DNA from: Shewanella benthica KT99 | Lineage (GTDB): Bacteria > Pseudomonadota > Gammaproteobacteria > Enterobacterales > Shewanellaceae | Direction: 5' to 3' | Length of the DNA stretch: 64,000 bases | Assembly (NCBI RefSeq): GCF_000172075.1 | Contig: NZ_ABIC01000021.1 | Coordinates: 1-64,000, forward strand | Shown: positions 55,301 through 63,974 of the stretch, one piece after another | How the letters are laid out: each line of letters starts with the position of its first letter | How positions within the stretch are numbered: the stretch's first letter is position 1 | Translations under genes and position numbers: made by a program | Notes under the pieces: model-generated | What the model saw: only the letters and a program-made list of their open reading frames with translations | Databases searched by the model: none | Told to the model about the DNA's origin: nothing

Positions 55301-56085
55301 AGGGGCAGTGAATGCAGTAAGGTCTCTATCGCTTCACGTTCTCTGGGCCAGATGAGTTTGAGTCGGCTCATGCTCTGTGTGAGCGTGCCCTGGAGCTTGT
55401 TAAAGTCTTCGGGCTGTGGATGGGCATTGGCCTGACTCGCACCGAGCAGTGGTTTGAGTTGTTTAGACAGGGCATCGGGGTCGGCAAACTTTTTCTGAAT
55501 AATTTCCGCCAGGCATCCGGGTAACGGATAACAGTGTTCCCGCCAAAAATCGCGCACCGCATGGTGCAGAAACTCGCTATCATCCAGCGTGAATTCTGAT
55601 TCGAATAGCAGAGATGACTCGAAAGCCATGTCGGCCAAAATTCGCTGACAAAATCCATGAATGGTAAAGATAGAGGCTTCATCCAGGGACTTGAGTGCCA
55701 GATCCAGACGTTTAAGGGCCAAGGGGCGCTCAGACTCTGGCGTGGCACTGTGCAGAGACGCCAGCAGTTCATCACCCGTATCTATGCCGATAAAGTGGCG
55801 ATAAGCCAGTTGGATCTTGTTGCGAATACGATCCCTAAGCTCGCCGGTGGCCGCATTGGTGAAGGTCACCACCAATATTTGCTGACAGGTGAGGGGCTTG
55901 ACGATGCCGTGACCGAGTAACAGGCGCACATACAGGCCGGCGATGGTATAGGTTTTGCCTGTGCCCGCACTGGCTTCGATAAGGCGACTGCCCCCGAAAG
56001 GCAAGGTGAGGGTATCTAAGGGCTGAGACTGCTTAGGCTCTATAACCGGGATTGTCGGACTGCTTGCTGAAGGAGTTGAGGACAT
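52336..56085 (-). CDS. recB: Exodeoxyribonuclease V beta subunit RecB
   Basis: 1249 residues: a UvrD-like 3'-5' helicase (SASAGTGKTYTIAGLYVRLL, LIDEFQDTDPLQF, GDPKQAIYAFRGADI, IVTIHKSKGLEYPVCF) joined to a C-terminal nuclease with MLKGFIDLTFEHKGQFYIAD and YKSNHLG, the D...DYK metal and catalytic residues. Slightly longer than the E. coli protein (1180), partly because of a short repetitive NTDNSDNSDNTDNNQ insertion near 425. It gives the nuclease activity and Chi-dependent RecA loading of RecBCD. Overlaps recC and recD by one or a few bases. Confidence 0.95.
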   Translation of the reverse strand: MSSTPSASSPTIPVIEPKQSQPLDTLTLPFGGSRLIEASAGTGKTYTIAGLYVRLLLGHGIVKPLTCQQILVVTFTNAATGELRDRIRNKIQLAYRHFIGIDTGDELLASLHSATPESERPLALKRLDLALKSLDEASIFTIHGFCQRILADMAFESSLLFESEFTLDDSEFLHHAVRDFWREHCYPLPGCLAEIIQKKFADPDALSKQLKPLLGASQANAHPQPEDFNKLQGTLTQSMSRLKLIWPREREAIETLLHSLPLNGVRFGKKPDAYPKLAIMLDAMDNWCKYSMSLPPMKVMESLSLGGLKLNKGGEVPTPEQAPVLDHIERLCLLIKDFIPSFLYCARDGISKRFAQQKSERNLMTPDDLLLTLEQALRPDSTDVHEDKLSLANLIAKRFPVALIDEFQDTDPLQFAIFNRIYQAELTSTADQNTDNSDNSDNTDNNQSKPTSKEVSLLMIGDPKQAIYAFRGADIHTYIQAREQTKQHYSLGTNYRSSRNMVLSVNALFENRDDPFINKAIVFESVQPSPFADKKIFIEQNGDTSALKIKLLSEDPDKGLNKASARKRLAEDAAAEITRLLTESQQGQCSISGKALKAQDIAVLVRDRNEAGVMRESLSQRQIGSVFLSRDSVFNTLEARELALVLHALATPKDERALRSALATSLLGYNAASIHGFNQDEMVRQDLLEQFDSLHHNWLRRGIMPALLSLANETQLISRLLQGEDGERRLTDFRHLAELLQQKATELDGISALVNWYEQALIANNGNEEAQLRLASEQNLVQIVTIHKSKGLEYPVCFIPFVSLARDNRRKPAPMLYHDNNRLIWDIEQTDEGWERHKRENLAEDLRLLYVAITRPVYQCYLYIANHSRFTKKAGITSQLHETGIGYLLGIEDKACDFARIQTQAQALICDAISVSEVQADVSTLALEKVTDEKRTLAPKTLKRKLYTPWRVGSYSGLVKDLPHERVAPGADDESFPELEIIQDVVDPSPSRFTFERGANAGSFMHLVLELIDFTLAEAQLPEHLPAAMEKYGIDESWFSILNAWYLDILAAPLTQDGSLTLAQLTPSQKLVEMEFYLPINQLKADELNELLERYGYSAGLNFESLKGMLKGFIDLTFEHKGQFYIADYKSNHLGDDFAHYGVDAMAGAIRSHRYDLQYIIYTLALHRYLGLRMPNYDYDQHIGGSYYLFLRGMSVDSPMSGIFYDKPPKALIQALDALFDSEQTPSVDDMAHKSPGQPAMDNNQMEVK

Positions 56086-59000
56086 TATTTATCTCCTTGG
56101 CTTGTCATGGTTCCGCCTTCGACGAAACTGGCAAGCTCACCGAGTTTATCCTTGTGATACAAGCTAAGCATGGGGCTAAGTAGCGTCATGGCAATGTGTC
56201 CGAATTCTTCTTCTGAAAAATCATCAGGGAAACTAAACAAGCGTTGATAGTGAGGCTCCATGGCTTCACCTAACTGACTCTGCTCATCGAGCCACTGACT
56301 CTGGGCTTCGAGTAATTTGTCACTATGATCGCCCTCGGCTTCAACATAGGCGAGGGCGGTTCTAGGCATAAACATCAAGGGGTGGGCTTGTCCCGACTGG
56401 AAGTAAGCTAACCACAGACTCAGTTGAGCCTTAGCTTGCTCAGGTGCCACGGGATGAAAAGCATGGAAATGACCGATATCTAACAGGTAGCTGATGTGTG
56501 GCAGCGTGTTAGTCACTTTATTGGAGCCCATGGCGCAAATACACAGATGCCTGATGTAGAGGCGGATCAGGTCTCGTCCATTGGCAGTGCCGGGGCGGTA
56601 GTTCACCAGGCCCTTGGCGCAGAGGTCATCGATGCGTCCGACTAAGTTCATCGGTTCATTTAAGCCATCGGCTTGGGTGAAGTTAAGTGCTATATCCATG
56701 GAACGCTGGTTATCGCCCTGAAGATAGACGGCGCGACCGATCAAGGGTCGAATGTCATGCAGGTATTTATTGAGCAAGAGATCATCGAAGGGCTGAAGCG
56801 GCAGCTCACCGCTGGCTTTTAATCGCTGTAGTAGCACCTCATCCGGGGCCTCTAGTTTCTGAGATATGGCGTTATCCAGTAGACTTGCCTGGAGTTTGTA
56901 GCGCTCCAGTGGACTGAGGCTAAATGGCTCATCGTTATCGTCGGCCTGAATATTCAGGCTTAAATCCACCTTGAGGGTTCGATTGAAGAAGTACTGGGCC
57001 GGGTTTCTGAAGAAACGGATAAGGGCCGAGACTTCAAGCTCATTATCATCTAAGACATCGGTTAGCTGGCTGACATCTATGGCTTGGGTTATCTTGAGCC
57101 CAGCATCGATAAAGCGCTTTGCCTGCTTAACCCCATCATCTTCGCCTGTTTGACTCGGACACCACTGCGCCGAGTAACTCTGCTTTAGTCGATGATCTGC
57201 AGCGTCTTCTGGCGCTTGGCTTAGATAGAGGCGTTCATCGAAAGGTTGCAAGGGTTGCTCGATTAACAATTGCTGGTGGATGGCCTTCTCTATGGCGGGG
57301 ATATCAGGCTCATCAGCACTTTCTTGGGTGAGCGCATCTGGCTCAAGATCTTTTGGTTTAAAGTGCTCTGATTTAAAGCTTTCTGGCAGATAACACAGCT
57401 GACAATATTCTACTAACTCAGACACTAGCATAGAGGGAATGCGTTCAGAATTATCCCGTTCGCTGTGGCCGATATAACTGATGTAGAGCTGCTCTCTGGC
57501 CGAGAGGATCGCCTCTAAAAACAGGTATCTGTCATCCAAGCGGCGAGAGCGGTCGCCTTTTCGCGGTCCAAATTGAGCCACAAGATCGAAGCCTACCGGG
57601 TGTTGAACCCTAGGGTAGACGCCATCATTCATGCCGACCAGACACACCACCTTAAAAGGAATGGAGCGCATGGGCATCAAGGTACAAAAATTGACGCTAC
57701 CGGCCAGATATCTCTGGCCGACACGGGATTCACTCAAGGTGCTATTAAACCAATTTTGCAGCACTTGGGTATTGAGCGGCGTTACCTGTCCGGCCTCTAA
57801 GAGCTCAGTTTTTAACTTGTTTATCGCTTCGCGTATGGCTTGTAGCTGAGGTAACTCTTCATCGTCGACCTCATAAAAATCATCAACAAGTTGGGCGAGT
57901 TGCCCCATGCGCTCTTCTATTGAGCTGGTTTGTCCGAGCAGTGCTTGATAGTCATCTAAGGTCTCAATAAAGTTGAGTAACTTGCCCAGGGCCTGAGCCG
58001 ATTGGCCCTCGATACCTTTGACTAATAAGGTGTCTTGGTAGAGGGCGGCATCATCACTGAAGGCGTAGCCCAAGATGAGACGCTTGATGCCAAAAGCCCA
58101 AGAGTTTTTATCGAATGCCGGCAGAGACTGAGCGGCGCGGCTAGTTTCATCTCGGCCCCAACGCACACCCGCTTGCTCGAGCCAGTGGCGGATCAAGGTC
58201 AGCGCCTCGTCATCTAAGTCGAAACGTCTGAGTACGGCCGGGACCTCTAAAATGCCTAAGATATCGGTTAACCCAAAGCGGCTTTGGTTGATGGACAGTA
58301 TATGTAAGAAGCTGTTGATCAGCGGTGATTCTTGGGCCGCGCCTCTGTCGGCAATGGCGTAAGGAATATAATGCGCGCCGTGTTTAGCCGAAAACACGGC
58401 GTCTATGTAAGGGGCGTAAGCGGCGACATCGGGCAACATGATAACGATATCACGGGCAAGCAATGGCTCGTCTGGATCATCGGGTGTGCGGGAGAGCATA
58501 TCCAGCAGATGGTCATGCAAGGTCTCAATTTCCCGTAGCGGGCTGTGACAGCTGCGCAGGGTCAAGGAGTCATCGGTTTTAGCCAGAATACGTCGTCCAT
58601 CGAGCGTCAGGTACAAGGAGGCATCCGGGCCTAAGCTTCTACCTCGGGTACTGAGTTCGAGAATGTCATGTTGAATGCCGCTCAATAGGCTGTCGACGCC
58701 TGGGTCTTGGTAACACTCGAAGTTAAAGTTGGCGTGCTCTTCGGGAAGCTCGAGGATAAGATCCAGCAGTTCGCGGCCCATCTTGCCATTGTTGGCCAGC
58801 AGGGGATTGCCCACCTCGAGTTTATCTTCCCAGTCTTGTTCAAGCTTTTGTTTATCGGCATATTCCAGCGCCATACGGGCGCGCAGACGCGGATCGACGA
58901 TATCGCCCCAATAATGCTGACAGGGACTCAAGTTCAGCATGATCACATCGATGCGCTTGGCCAGATGATAGAGTACATCCAATGTCTGCGGCGCCATGGA

Positions 59001-59705
59001 GGATATTCCGAACACGAATAAACGTCTTGGCAGCCCATCGAGTGAGGTATCGGGATTGTCCAGGGCATCGAACAAGGATTGATGCAGGTTGGCCCTGTGG
59101 TATTGGCTCTTGTTTAGGTGTTGGTTATTAAATTCAATCAGGGCACGCCATAATATCGGCTGCCAGGCCTGAGCCTGGGATAATTTGTCACCCCTTGGTG
59201 GGAGTGTGGGCTCATGGGCCTCCCAGGCGGCAATCCAATCCGGGCGGTAAACTAGGTATTGATCGAAGATATCGGCTATCTGGCCGCACAGCTGAAACAG
59301 TTTCAGTGGATTGTCTTGTTCTGATAGGTCTTGCTCTGACTGGTCTTGCCCAGATGTAAGATAATTTTTTAGTGGGGCAAACTCCTGGTCGCTCAAGAGT
59401 GTAGGCAGTAGCTCCATCAGTTTCCAGGTCATGGAAGGTTTTGTGAAGGCGTTTTCCTTGGGCACGTCGGGCAATAATATGTGGCACAGTTGCCAGATGA
59501 AGCTCGAGGGCAGGGGAAACTCCAGCGCCGCGGCTATCTTGTTTTTCTTGGCTATTTCCAGTCTCAGCCAGGTCGACATCCCCGGGCTTTGGACTAGCAC
59601 ATGCTCTGGCATTAACACAGGCATGTCGGCAATGGGAGTCTGTAACTCCAAGGCGAGCTGTGCTGACAGGGCTTCCATTCGATTAGACTGAACAAGATAG
59701 AGCAT
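56085..59705 (-). CDS. recC: Exodeoxyribonuclease V gamma subunit RecC
   Basis: 1206 residues matching RecC, the non-catalytic scaffold that splits the DNA strands and recognises Chi. The N-terminus MLYLVQSNRMEALSAQLALE and LVQSPGMSTWLRLEIAKK are typical. FGISSMAPQTLDVLYHLA, HSPLREIETLHDHLLDML and CLVGMNDGVYPR are also conserved. A glutamine-rich tandem (QSEQDLSEQDN) lies near residue 125. First gene of a recC-recB-recD-dsbA-like operon; promoter in the 59706-59967 gap. Confidence 0.95.
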   Translation of the reverse strand: MLYLVQSNRMEALSAQLALELQTPIADMPVLMPEHVLVQSPGMSTWLRLEIAKKNKIAAALEFPLPSSFIWQLCHILLPDVPKENAFTKPSMTWKLMELLPTLLSDQEFAPLKNYLTSGQDQSEQDLSEQDNPLKLFQLCGQIADIFDQYLVYRPDWIAAWEAHEPTLPPRGDKLSQAQAWQPILWRALIEFNNQHLNKSQYHRANLHQSLFDALDNPDTSLDGLPRRLFVFGISSMAPQTLDVLYHLAKRIDVIMLNLSPCQHYWGDIVDPRLRARMALEYADKQKLEQDWEDKLEVGNPLLANNGKMGRELLDLILELPEEHANFNFECYQDPGVDSLLSGIQHDILELSTRGRSLGPDASLYLTLDGRRILAKTDDSLTLRSCHSPLREIETLHDHLLDMLSRTPDDPDEPLLARDIVIMLPDVAAYAPYIDAVFSAKHGAHYIPYAIADRGAAQESPLINSFLHILSINQSRFGLTDILGILEVPAVLRRFDLDDEALTLIRHWLEQAGVRWGRDETSRAAQSLPAFDKNSWAFGIKRLILGYAFSDDAALYQDTLLVKGIEGQSAQALGKLLNFIETLDDYQALLGQTSSIEERMGQLAQLVDDFYEVDDEELPQLQAIREAINKLKTELLEAGQVTPLNTQVLQNWFNSTLSESRVGQRYLAGSVNFCTLMPMRSIPFKVVCLVGMNDGVYPRVQHPVGFDLVAQFGPRKGDRSRRLDDRYLFLEAILSAREQLYISYIGHSERDNSERIPSMLVSELVEYCQLCYLPESFKSEHFKPKDLEPDALTQESADEPDIPAIEKAIHQQLLIEQPLQPFDERLYLSQAPEDAADHRLKQSYSAQWCPSQTGEDDGVKQAKRFIDAGLKITQAIDVSQLTDVLDDNELEVSALIRFFRNPAQYFFNRTLKVDLSLNIQADDNDEPFSLSPLERYKLQASLLDNAISQKLEAPDEVLLQRLKASGELPLQPFDDLLLNKYLHDIRPLIGRAVYLQGDNQRSMDIALNFTQADGLNEPMNLVGRIDDLCAKGLVNYRPGTANGRDLIRLYIRHLCICAMGSNKVTNTLPHISYLLDIGHFHAFHPVAPEQAKAQLSLWLAYFQSGQAHPLMFMPRTALAYVEAEGDHSDKLLEAQSQWLDEQSQLGEAMEPHYQRLFSFPDDFSEEEFGHIAMTLLSPMLSLYHKDKLGELASFVEGGTMTSQGDK

Positions 59706-59728
59706 GAAGTTTCCTAGGAAAGTGCCTT

Positions 59729-59742
59729 ATACCGATTGGTAT
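59729..59742. repeat. 14-bp intergenic motif ATACCGATTGGTAT
   Basis: Exact reverse complement of the motif at 42259-42272. It lies 24 bp upstream of recC. A degenerate form (ACCGATTGGCAT) is seen at about 46794. Confidence 0.65.
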
Positions 59743-59921
59743 TAAATACGTGAAGGAACCCCATGACAATCATATAAAATAGGCAAGTGTATGCGAGACT
59801 CCGAAGACCAAAACTATTCTATGTGATTGAATTTATTTGTCCAACGAAAGGCTAGATAAATGGCGGTAACTGCTGCTTTAGTGTTTTATGAGCCTTGTTC
59901 TAGACTGCAAATATTTTTATC

Positions 59922-59943
59922 CCCTATATGTTTTAAAATAGGG
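59922..59943. promoter_or_regulatory. Inverted repeat upstream of CopL-like gene
   Basis: CCCTAT at 59922-59927 and ATAGGG at 59938-59943 form a dyad 25 bp before the CopL-like start. It could be an operator for a copper-responsive regulator, but no match to a known site is clear. Confidence 0.3.
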
Positions 59944-59967
59944 TTTAAAAATGATGTCCTCTAGGTT

Positions 59968-60396
59968 ATGCTAAATAAGTTAATCGTTTTTCTCGTTGAG
60001 GTTATGTTGAATATAGGTAAAGGGATCATCTTGATGTTGATGCTACTGACATTTGTCGGTCAGGCATACGCGTCTGTGATCATGCCTTACTCTATGTCCA
60101 TGGGCATGACTCAAAACTCCATATCTCAACACACTATGGAGATGAGCCAGGATTCGATGCAAGACCCTGATTCGGCACATTCCGGCATGTCTCACATCAT
60201 GACAAACGATGAGCAACAAGACTGTTGTAAGAGTGTATGTAATTGCGCTATGGGTTCTTGTTTCTCAGTGGCTTTAACCATGGCACTGCCTGGATTAGAC
60301 ATAACAACACACCCTCTACTTAAGATGAGTGTGTTCAAGATGACAACCCTCAATCAATACCCTTCTTCGCTTTACCGTCCTCCAATACTCGCCTGA
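59968..60396 (+). CDS. CopL-like Met/His/Cys-rich periplasmic protein
   Basis: A 142-residue protein with an N-terminal hydrophobic signal (about 14-35), a methionine/histidine-rich middle (MPYSMSMGMTQNSISQHTME) and a cysteine cluster DCCKSVCNCAMGSC at about 88-101. It ends SLYRPPILA, seen in small proteins next to copper genes. This composition suggests copper binding in the periplasm. An internal ATG at 60004 (MLNIGKGIILM) is an alternative start. It is the first gene in a copper-related group but separated from the next by 211 bp. Confidence 0.65.
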   Translation: MLNKLIVFLVEVMLNIGKGIILMLMLLTFVGQAYASVIMPYSMSMGMTQNSISQHTMEMSQDSMQDPDSAHSGMSHIMTNDEQQDCCKSVCNCAMGSCFSVALTMALPGLDITTHPLLKMSVFKMTTLNQYPSSLYRPPILA

Positions 60397-60607
60397 TAAG
60401 GCATAGATCCGTTTAAAATTTACGGTCTTAATCCTTTTGCTGCTCACTGCGTCGCACATGGTGAATTCTGTTAAGAATCTCAAATTCGCCCGACGTTAAC
60501 TCAGTTCTAAGCCTGAAATCTGCTTGAACCCTTAGGTTAACTTTTAATCTTGTGGGTGATAATTCTACAGATTTATTGTTTTCAGGCTGCGTATATTCGG
60601 AGGCCCT

Positions 60608-61225
60608 ATGGCTTCAAAAAACACCTTAGCAGAAAACGCTTTATCAGAGACTAAGAGCTCAAGACTCATGCCTTCAAAAGAGGGGCGTATAAGCAAGAAG
60701 CTCATGTTGATTCCCCTCCTCATGGCCACAGGTCTACTGGGAGCCGGAGCCGTTAATTACATGGGCAGGGAAGCCTTATCAGGCAATGTCACTGCCAGTA
60801 AAGACGCAGCGATAACGGCTCAGGTTCATTCTTTGGCAGTGTATAAAGATCCAAATTGCGGCTGCTGCGGTAAGTGGATCGATTATATGGATAACCATGG
60901 ATTCGATGCTAAAGCCCATGACACTGAGCAGCTGAGCTCGCTCAAACAAGCCAAGGGTATCCCCGCCAATGTTCAGTCTTGCCACACCGCGATATCTAGC
61001 CAAGGTTTCGTGTTTGAAGGCCATATTCCCGCAACATATGTTCATCAGTTTCTAAACGATACTCCGCCAGGGGCTATCGGTTTGGCCGTCCCTGCTATGC
61101 CGGTCGGTAGCCCGGGAATGGAGTACGGTGACCAATTCAGGCCTTATCAGGTTTTACTGCTTAATAAAGATGGCAGTCGCAGTGTCTATGGTGAAGTTAA
61201 CTCACTAGAGGAGTCAGTATTATGA
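60608..61225 (+). CDS. DUF411 metal-binding protein
   Basis: 205 residues. An N-terminal membrane anchor or signal lies at about 32-50 (LMLIPLLMATGLLGAGAV), then a DUF411 domain beginning LAVYKDPNCGCCGKWIDYM (about 76-95), with SCHTAISSQGFVFEGHIPA and VPAMPVGSPGMEYG. The CGCC plus SCHT residues probably bind copper. DUF411 proteins commonly accompany copper resistance genes; biochemical role not firmly established. GGAG lies 7 bp upstream. Its stop overlaps the copA start (ATGA), so the two are coupled. Confidence 0.85.
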   Translation: MASKNTLAENALSETKSSRLMPSKEGRISKKLMLIPLLMATGLLGAGAVNYMGREALSGNVTASKDAAITAQVHSLAVYKDPNCGCCGKWIDYMDNHGFDAKAHDTEQLSSLKQAKGIPANVQSCHTAISSQGFVFEGHIPATYVHQFLNDTPPGAIGLAVPAMPVGSPGMEYGDQFRPYQVLLLNKDGSRSVYGEVNSLEESVL

Positions 61226-63183
61226 ATAAAATGCTTAAATCGTCTCAATTAATGGTGCCTGGAAGCTTGGTCAAGGCACCTGGAGCGCTATCTCGTCGCC
61301 GATTCGTCATGGGCGCGGCGAGTGCCATGATGCTGGCCAGCCTGCCTTTCACCCAGAGCGTGTTAGCCGCGTCGTTACGCAAAGGCTTAACGACGCTCAG
61401 TGGTAAAGTGTTCGATCTTAGTATCGATTATCAAACCGTTAATTTCACCGGCACCCATGTTCGTGCCACTGTAGTTAATCAAAGTATCCCCGGGCCTCTA
61501 CTTCGTTGGAAAGAGGGGGAATCGGTAACCCTTAGGGTCAAAAACAACCTGGATGTGTCCAGTTCGATTCACTGGCACGGCATTATCCTGCCGACCAATA
61601 TGGATGGTGTTCCCGGGATCAGTTTCGAGGGCATAGCGCCCGGAGAGACATTCGAATATAACTTTACTGTTGGCCAGAGCGGAACGTATTGGTATCACAG
61701 TCATTCAGGCTTCCAGGAACAAACTGGCATGTACGGCGCTATTGTCATCGATCCTAAGGATGCCGATCCCGTGGCATACGATCGGGAATACGTGGTGATG
61801 TTGTCAGACTGGTCAGACGAAGAGCCTGAGTCCATCTATGCCAAGCTCAAGAAACAGTCCGATTATTATAACTTTCGTGAGCGCACCTTAGTCGATCTCT
61901 TCGATGACATCTCAGCTAATGGTTTAGTTAACACCTGGAATGCGCGTTCTATGTGGAACAAGGGGCGAATGAGTGACAGGGATATTTCGGATGTGACCGG
62001 GTATACCTATACCTATCTGATGAATGGCAATACTCCGGAGAAGGGCTGGCAAGGGCTGTTTCGCCAAGGGGAAAGAGTGAGGCTCAGATTCATTAATAGC
62101 GCGGCCATGACCATTTTCGATGTGCGTATCCCGGGTCTGAAGATGACGGTGGTGGCCAGTGATGGTCAGAATATTCAGCCTGTGAGCGTCGATGAGTTCC
62201 GTATCGGTGTCGCCGAAACCTATGATGTGATTGTCGAGCCTGAAGTTGACAATGCTTATTGTATCTTCGCTCAGAGCATAGACCGCACCGGTTTCACCTA
62301 TGGCAGTTTGACTTCAGATCAGGCCCTTACTCCCCTCATTCCTCCCATGGATCCCGTTGCCGTGTTAGCACACAGAGACATGGGCATGAACATGGAAGGC
62401 ATGGACCACGGCTCGATGGATATGGCCGGGAATGGTGACAAAGCCATGAACATGGAAGGTATGGATCATAGTGCTATGCAGATGGACACGGACGCGGACA
62501 AAGCCATGGACATGAAGGGTATGGATCATAGTTCGATGCAGATGGGCACAGACGCGGACAAAGCCATGGACATGAACGGTATGGATCATAGTGCCATGCA
62601 GATGGCCAGTGCTACGGGTTTGGGGTTAGCCGGGTATGGCAGTAACAATGAAATTAAGCATGTTTCCAGTGAATTCGGTCCTCAGGTCGATATGCGGGCG
62701 GCGAGCCCCCGCAGTGGCTTGAGCGATCCGGGAATCGGGCTCAGGGATCATCAAAGCTTATACAAGCGAAAAGTACTCACCTATGCAGATATCAAGGGCC
62801 TGACTCCTACGCGGGATAAAAGGCAGCCTAGCCGGGAGATCCAGCTGCATCTCACCGGCAACATGAGCCGTTACATGTGGTCGGTAAACGGCATCAAGTT
62901 CGCCGATGCCGCTCCACTGGAACTTGAATTTGGTGAGCGAGTGCGTATCACCTTAGTCAACGATACTATGATGACCCATCCCATGCATTTGCATGGGATG
63001 TGGAGTGAATTGGAAACGGGTGATCCCGATTTTATTCCCCGTAAGCATACCGTGATAGTGCAACCGGGCTCGAGCATCAGTTATCTGGTGACAGCCGATG
63101 CGTTAGGTGGTTGGGCATATCATTGTCATCTGCTGTTCCATATGCCGGGCATGTTCAGAAAAGTCCAAGTTAACAACGCATAA
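61222..63183 (+). CDS. copA: Copper resistance multicopper oxidase CopA
   Basis: 653 residues. Tat signal SRRRFVMGAASAMMLASLP (about 29-47). Three cupredoxin domains with copper ligands HWHGI (about 119), WYHSHSG (about 160), HPMHLHGMW near 585 and HCHLLFHMPGMF near 635. Between domains is a methionine-rich insert (about 395-470) built from 20-residue repeats with the pattern GMDHSxMQM. It oxidises Cu(I) and binds copper in the periplasm. Starts inside the DUF411 stop; copB follows 50 bp on. Confidence 0.95.
   Translation: MNKMLKSSQLMVPGSLVKAPGALSRRRFVMGAASAMMLASLPFTQSVLAASLRKGLTTLSGKVFDLSIDYQTVNFTGTHVRATVVNQSIPGPLLRWKEGESVTLRVKNNLDVSSSIHWHGIILPTNMDGVPGISFEGIAPGETFEYNFTVGQSGTYWYHSHSGFQEQTGMYGAIVIDPKDADPVAYDREYVVMLSDWSDEEPESIYAKLKKQSDYYNFRERTLVDLFDDISANGLVNTWNARSMWNKGRMSDRDISDVTGYTYTYLMNGNTPEKGWQGLFRQGERVRLRFINSAAMTIFDVRIPGLKMTVVASDGQNIQPVSVDEFRIGVAETYDVIVEPEVDNAYCIFAQSIDRTGFTYGSLTSDQALTPLIPPMDPVAVLAHRDMGMNMEGMDHGSMDMAGNGDKAMNMEGMDHSAMQMDTDADKAMDMKGMDHSSMQMGTDADKAMDMNGMDHSAMQMASATGLGLAGYGSNNEIKHVSSEFGPQVDMRAASPRSGLSDPGIGLRDHQSLYKRKVLTYADIKGLTPTRDKRQPSREIQLHLTGNMSRYMWSVNGIKFADAAPLELEFGERVRITLVNDTMMTHPMHLHGMWSELETGDPDFIPRKHTVIVQPGSSISYLVTADALGGWAYHCHLLFHMPGMFRKVQVNNA
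62440..62610 (+). repeat. 60-bp tandem repeat within copA
   Basis: Units at 62440-62499, 62500-62559 and 62560-62610 (partial) begin AAAGCCATG and encode about KAMDMKGMDHSSMQM plus a TDAD linker. Frame is preserved, so copy number changes would be tolerated. Confidence 0.88.
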
Positions 63184-63233
63184 CTATAAGCTCAAGTAAA
63201 AGCTCAAGTAATAGCTCAAACAAGGGAATAAAT

Positions 63234-63974
63234 ATGGAGTCGCAAATGAATACCAATCCGCTAAATCGCTATCCCTTTATCGCCATCGCTCTGGTCGCCC
63301 TGGTTAGTTTGGCGAGTGTCGACATGGCCTATGGCGCAGAAACTGACGATCCCTTGTTGACCAAGGTGATGATCGATGAATTTGAGAACGATCTCAGCAG
63401 TAATAGTACCACCAGCTGGGGAGCACAGGCCTGGATTGGCTATGACCTCAATAAATTTTGGATTAAGACTGAGGGGGAATACTCGGGCGGAGATGTTATC
63501 GACGCCGAAGTTCAGGCCCTCTATAGCCGGGCCATCGCTCCCTATTGGGACTTGCAGATGGGGCTGAGACGGGATTTGAAACCGTCTCCTTCCCGTGATT
63601 GGGCTGTGCTGGGAATTCAGGGGCTCGCACCCTATTTCTTTGAAATAGATGCGGCGCTTTATGTGGGAAAGGAGGGGAGAACGGCGGTGAGTTTCAGTAG
63701 TGAGTATGAACTCTTGATCACCCAAAAGCTCATCTTAACCCCTGAGATTGAGATGAACTTCTACGGACAAAATGATCCCGATGTCGGTATCGGATCCGGT
63801 TTGTCAGATTTTGGCGCAGGCTTGAGATTACGCTATGAAATAGTCAGGGAGTTTGCGCCTTATATCGGGGTCAATTGGAGTAAGAAGTTTGGTAATACGG
63901 CGGATTATGCGAGGGATGAGGGAGAGGAAGATAGCGAGACTCAATTCGTTGTTGGTTTCAGATCTTGGTTCTGA
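63234..63974 (+). CDS. copB: Copper resistance outer-membrane protein CopB
   Basis: 246 residues with a signal peptide (cut near MAYGAE, about residue 34). The body is beta-strand-rich and matches CopB: DPLLTKVMIDEFE, AWIGYDLNKFWIKTEGEYSGG, AEVQALYSRAIAPYWDLQMG, and ending VVGFRSWF with a terminal aromatic residue, as for outer-membrane barrels. It is thought to bind copper and act with CopA. The start may instead be the ATG at 63246 (MNTNPLNRYP). Unlike some CopB proteins it has no long Met-rich N-terminal part. Last gene before the window end. Confidence 0.93.
   Translation: MESQMNTNPLNRYPFIAIALVALVSLASVDMAYGAETDDPLLTKVMIDEFENDLSSNSTTSWGAQAWIGYDLNKFWIKTEGEYSGGDVIDAEVQALYSRAIAPYWDLQMGLRRDLKPSPSRDWAVLGIQGLAPYFFEIDAALYVGKEGRTAVSFSSEYELLITQKLILTPEIEMNFYGQNDPDVGIGSGLSDFGAGLRLRYEIVREFAPYIGVNWSKKFGNTADYARDEGEEDSETQFVVGFRSWF

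Noticed and set aside
62365..62589. Antisense gene opposite the copA repeat
   Set aside because: The minus-strand frame merely mirrors the Met-rich 60-bp repeats and lacks a credible RBS.
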